The notes under the pieces are model-generated. The model was given only the letters and a program-made list of their open reading frames with translations. It had not been told where the DNA came from and did not search any database. 64,000 nucleotides of DNA. It comes from Pseudoxanthomonas composti (GTDB lineage Bacteria > Pseudomonadota > Gammaproteobacteria > Xanthomonadales > Xanthomonadaceae). Positions within the stretch are counted from its first letter, which is position 1; every line of letters starts with the position of its first letter. The stretch spans positions 248,001-312,000 of the forward strand of contig NZ_SAWZ01000003.1 in the NCBI RefSeq assembly GCF_004122095.1. Direction: 5' to 3'. The position numbers were made by a program, and so were the translations under genes. Of the stretch, positions 61,139 through 64,000 are shown piece by piece.

Positions 61139-63436
61139 ATGTCCAAAGAAGAGTTCAAACAGGCCGCCCTGGACTATCACAGCCAGAATCCCCCAGGAAA
61201 GATCACGGTCACGGCCACCAAGCCGATGCTGACCCAGCGCGACCTGGCGCTGGCCTATTCGCCTGGCGTGGCCTTCGCCTGCGAGGAAATCGCCGCCGAT
61301 CCCAAGCTGGCCAGCAAGTACACCGCGCGCGGCAACCTGGTGGCGGTGATCTCCAACGGCACTGCGGTGCTGGGCCTGGGCGACATCGGCCCGCTGGCGG
61401 CCAAGCCGGTGATGGAAGGCAAGGGCGTGCTGTTCAAGAAGTTCGCCGGCATCGATGTGTTCGACATCGAGATCAACGAGAAGGACCCGGACAAGCTCAT
61501 CGAGATCATCGCCTCGCTGGAGCCGTCCTTCGGCGGCATCAACCTGGAAGACATCAAGGCGCCGGAGTGCTTCAAGGTCGAGCGCACCCTGCGCGAGAAG
61601 ATGAACATCCCGGTGTTCCATGACGACCAGCACGGCACGGCGATCATCGTCGGCGCCGCGGTGCTCAACGCCATGATCGTCACCGGCAAGAAGCTCGAGG
61701 ACGTCAAGCTGGCCACCACCGGCATGGGCGCGGCGGGCATCTCCTGCGTCAACATGCTGGTCTCGCTGGGCCTGAACCCTGAGAACATCCTGGCCCTGGA
61801 CCGCGACGGGGTCATCCACACCGGCCGTACCGACCTGGACCCGGACAAGCAGCGCTACGCGCGCGACACCGACAAGCGCACGCTGGCCGAGATCGTCGAG
61901 GGCGCGGACATCTTCCTGGGCCTGTCGGCCCCGGGCCTGCTGACGCCGGAGATGGTCAAGTCCATGGCGCCGCAGCCCATCATCTTCGCCCTGGCCAACC
62001 CCACCCCGGAGATCATGCCGGAGCTGGCCCGCGAGGCGCGTCCGGACGCGATCATCGGCACCGGGCGCTCGGACTACCCCAACCAGATCAACAACGTCCT
62101 CTGCTTCCCCTACCTGTTCCGCGGCGCCCTGGATTGCGGCGCCACCGGCATCAACGAGGAGATGAAGATCGCCTGCGTCAAGGCCATCGCCGGCCTGGCC
62201 CGGCGCGAGGCCTCGGACCTGGGTGCGGCCTATGGCGGGGAAACGCCGAGCTTCGGCCCGGACTACCTGATCCCGCGCCCGCTGGATCCGCGCCTGCTGG
62301 TGGAACTGTCCGCCGCGGTGGCGCAGGCAGCGATGGACTCGGGCATTGCCGAGCGTCCGATCGAGGACATGGACGCCTATCGCGACAAGCTCAGCCAGTT
62401 CGTCTACCGCACCAACCTGATGATGAAGCCGGTCTACGACCAGGCGCGCAGTGACCTCAAGCGCGTGGTCTACGCCGAAGGCGAAGAAGAGGTGGTGCTG
62501 CGTGCGGTGCAGACGGTGATCGACGAGCGCGTGGCGTTCCCGATCCTGATCGGCCGCCCGGAGATCATCGACCAGCGCATCGCCCGCATGGGCCTGCGCC
62601 TGACCGCCGGCGTGGATTTCGAAGTCACCAACATCAACGACGATCCACGCTTCAACGACTACTGGCAGACCTATCACTCCCTGACCGAGCGCAAGGGTGT
62701 GACCGTCTCGGCCGCCAAGAACCTGATGCGCTCGCGTCCGACGCTGATCGCGGCGGTGATGGTGGCGCGCGGTGAAGCCGATGCGATGGTCTCGGGCATC
62801 GTCGGGCGCTTCCACAAGAAACTCGGCTATGCGCGCAGCGTGATCCCGCTGGAAAAGGGCGTCACCTCCACCTCGGCCATGACCGGCGTGATCAACCAGC
62901 TCGGCGCGTTCTTCTTCGTCGACACGCATGTGCAGGATGACCCCACCGCCGAGCAGCTGGTCGAGGCGACGCTGCAGGCAGCCTATCGCCTGAAGCTGTT
63001 CGGCATCGAGCCGAAGATCGCGCTGCTGTCGCACTCCAACTTCGGCAGCCACGACTCCAAGGACGCACTGAAGATGCGCCGCGTGCGCGAGCTGCTGCTG
63101 GAGCGCAAGCCCGAGCTCAACGTCGACGGCGAGATGCAGGGCGACACCGCCTGGGACGAAGCCCTGCGCAAGCAGCTGATGCCCAACAGCACGCTCAAGG
63201 GCCGCGCCAACCTGTTCGTGTTGCCCAACCTGGAAGCGGCCAACATCGCCTACAACCTGGTGCGTGTGTTCACCGAGGGCGTGGCCATCGGCCCGATCCT
63301 GATGGGCATCTCCAAGCCAGTCCACATCTTGACCACCAGCGCCACCCCGCGCCGCGTGCTCAACATGACCGCCATCGCCGCGGTCGATGCGCAGATCCGC
63401 CAGCAGCGCGAGGCGGAGAAGAACGGGCGCAGCTGA
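61139..63436 (+). CDS. maeB: NADP-dependent malic enzyme MaeB with phosphotransacetylase-like domain
   Basis: This 765-residue enzyme decarboxylates malate to pyruvate with NADP. The malic domain (about 15-410) shows '[19 protein letters not shown]', catalytic Lys in '[11 protein letters not shown]'-side strands, and the NADP site '[16 protein letters not shown]'. A phosphotransacetylase-like domain (about 430-760; 'KVTSTSAM'-type segment '[10 protein letters not shown]', '[13 protein letters not shown]') lacks catalysis in characterised homologues and binds acetyl-CoA as regulator. It would convert C4 acids brought in by DctA to pyruvate and NADPH. The start at 61139 ([14 protein letters not shown]) matches the family. 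Confidence 0.95.
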   Translation: MSKEEFKQAALDYHSQNPPGKITVTATKPMLTQRDLALAYSPGVAFACEEIAADPKLASKYTARGNLVAVISNGTAVLGLGDIGPLAAKPVMEGKGVLFKKFAGIDVFDIEINEKDPDKLIEIIASLEPSFGGINLEDIKAPECFKVERTLREKMNIPVFHDDQHGTAIIVGAAVLNAMIVTGKKLEDVKLATTGMGAAGISCVNMLVSLGLNPENILALDRDGVIHTGRTDLDPDKQRYARDTDKRTLAEIVEGADIFLGLSAPGLLTPEMVKSMAPQPIIFALANPTPEIMPELAREARPDAIIGTGRSDYPNQINNVLCFPYLFRGALDCGATGINEEMKIACVKAIAGLARREASDLGAAYGGETPSFGPDYLIPRPLDPRLLVELSAAVAQAAMDSGIAERPIEDMDAYRDKLSQFVYRTNLMMKPVYDQARSDLKRVVYAEGEEEVVLRAVQTVIDERVAFPILIGRPEIIDQRIARMGLRLTAGVDFEVTNINDDPRFNDYWQTYHSLTERKGVTVSAAKNLMRSRPTLIAAVMVARGEADAMVSGIVGRFHKKLGYARSVIPLEKGVTSTSAMTGVINQLGAFFFVDTHVQDDPTAEQLVEATLQAAYRLKLFGIEPKIALLSHSNFGSHDSKDALKMRRVRELLLERKPELNVDGEMQGDTAWDEALRKQLMPNSTLKGRANLFVLPNLEAANIAYNLVRVFTEGVAIGPILMGISKPVHILTTSATPRRVLNMTAIAAVDAQIRQQREAEKNGRS

Positions 63437-63460
63437 TCCTGACTCGATGGTGAGGTTCGC

Positions 63461-63490
63461 GAACAAGCCCGGCGCATGCCGGGCATGTTC
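63461..63490 (+). terminator. Hairpin after maeB
   Basis: GAACA-A-GCCCGGC / GCAT / GCCGGGC-A-TGTTC forms a 12-bp interrupted stem 25 nt past the maeB stop. A few T residues follow in mixed sequence. It probably ends the maeB transcript. Confidence 0.75.
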
Positions 63491-63624
63491 GCTCCGCGCA
63501 GCTGTTGTGGTGTGCAAACAAAGCTGCACCTCGGCCAACGGTGATCGACCGAACGCTTGAATCAATGCGAGCCTGACTTCATTTCCTCAGCGCGCCCGCG
63601 GTTGGGCGCTCTTAGGAGAAATGC

Positions 63625-64000
63625 ATGCCGCACCATGAAAAAGTCGCGTTGACTGGCGTGATCGAACACGTCTTCGCGCATCGCTTCACCCTGGCCTCGG
63701 GCGATAAGGTTCACCTGGCCGACCTGGGGCCGAAGGGCGCCGAAGCCTTTCCGCTGCAGCAGGGGTTGTCGGTCAAGCTCGAGGGCGAGCGCCGGCCTTC
63801 GGAGATCAAGGTCACCCGCATCAGCAAGAAGGGCGGGCGCTTTGTCGAGGTGGAGCACAAGAAGCCGCACCACGGTCCCAAGCACCACCATCCCGATTTG
63901 CCCGCCGATCCAGGCGCGGCCCTGACCGCCGTCAAGCAGGCGGGTTGGACCGTGCACGGCAAGCCCGAGCGCAAGCCCAAGCACTTCGAGGTGCTGGCCT
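63625..64000 (+). CDS. Small basic His/Lys-rich protein of unknown function, cut by right edge
   Basis: About 125 residues are visible and the gene continues past 64000. TTAGGAG lies about 8 nt before the ATG at 63625. An ATG at 63621 stops after five codons. The N-terminal 65 residues look like an OB- or cold-shock-like small beta domain ('LTGVIEHVFAHRFTLASGDKV', 'VKLEGERRPSEIKVTRI'). A His/Lys/Pro-rich linker ('HKKPHHGPKHHHP', about 82-94) leads to a second unit ('AVKQAGWTVHGKPERKPKHFEV'). Nucleic-acid binding is plausible. I do not assign a family. Confidence 0.7.
   Translation, partial: MPHHEKVALTGVIEHVFAHRFTLASGDKVHLADLGPKGAEAFPLQQGLSVKLEGERRPSEIKVTRISKKGGRFVEVEHKKPHHGPKHHHPDLPADPGAALTAVKQAGWTVHGKPERKPKHFEVLA

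Noticed and set aside
61100-63565. 821-codon leftward frame opposite maeB
   Set aside because: It is a shadow of a gene with clear malic enzyme and phosphotransacetylase-like domains.

Overview
The window is very GC-rich and gene-dense. It comes from a yellow-pigmented member of the Xanthomonadaceae (Xanthomonas, Pseudoxanthomonas, Stenotrophomonas, Luteimonas group). The main reason is a complete-looking xanthomonadin / aryl-polyene pigment locus with a XanB2-type chorismatase. A trxA-rho / rhlB divergent pair and GTAG-headed REP elements fit the same group. I cannot fix the genus from sequence alone. I see no tRNA, rRNA, CRISPR array, prophage or insertion sequence.
Layout. 1-1697: N-terminal part of a secreted S9 peptidase, cut by the left edge. 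1886-6882: two paralogous Tat-type flavin amine oxidase + cytochrome c pairs, divergent from a secreted RidA-like imine deaminase. 7047-23812: pigment locus. It has a rightward adenylating enzyme and an unknown 350-aa protein, then a leftward chorismatase and halogenase-like flavoprotein. A long rightward operon follows (ACP, membrane protein, acyltransferases, dehydratases, LolA-like protein, MMPL exporter, FabG-like reductase), then a leftward four-gene operon (two ketosynthases, glycosyltransferase, second halogenase-like flavoprotein). 24040-27969: YcgL protein, a 1106-aa membrane-anchored ankyrin protein and CsaA. 28061-33378: CPA2 antiporter, DUF3800 protein, Rho, thioredoxin. 33588-38900: RhlB, FtsE, FtsX, a double-receiver protein, Ung. 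39037-40831: DUF2059 protein, ArfB, an acyltransferase. 41031-47927: FecI/FecR/TonB-receptor set divergent from a secreted cyanophycinase-isoaspartyl peptidase fusion. 48157-54032: Dcp lipoprotein, a REP array, a cyclase-family protein, OpgB. 54508-60968: LuxR-type response regulator, hybrid kinase, porin and DctA. 61139-63436: MaeB malic enzyme. 63625-64000: start of a small basic protein cut by the right edge.
How it fits together. The pigment genes form a type II polyketide/fatty-acid-like machine: chorismate gives hydroxybenzoate, which is activated and loaded on ACP. It is then extended and reduced, possibly halogenated, acylated/glycosylated and exported by LolA/MMPL proteins to the outer membrane. 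The oxidase/cytochrome/RidA block looks like a periplasmic amine-oxidation system in which cytochrome c takes electrons and RidA clears reactive imines. The fusion at 45990-47927 would do both steps of cyanophycin breakdown (polymer to beta-Asp-Arg to Asp + Arg). The 54.5-63.4 kb block looks like C4-dicarboxylate sensing, uptake and use.
Between genes there are several families of palindromic repeats. One is a family of long inverted repeats built on GAACGAG or GAGGAGTGAG repeats, at seven gene ends. Another is a 116-bp BIME array of four full units. GTGGGAGCGGCT-type REPs and a heptanucleotide microsatellite also occur.
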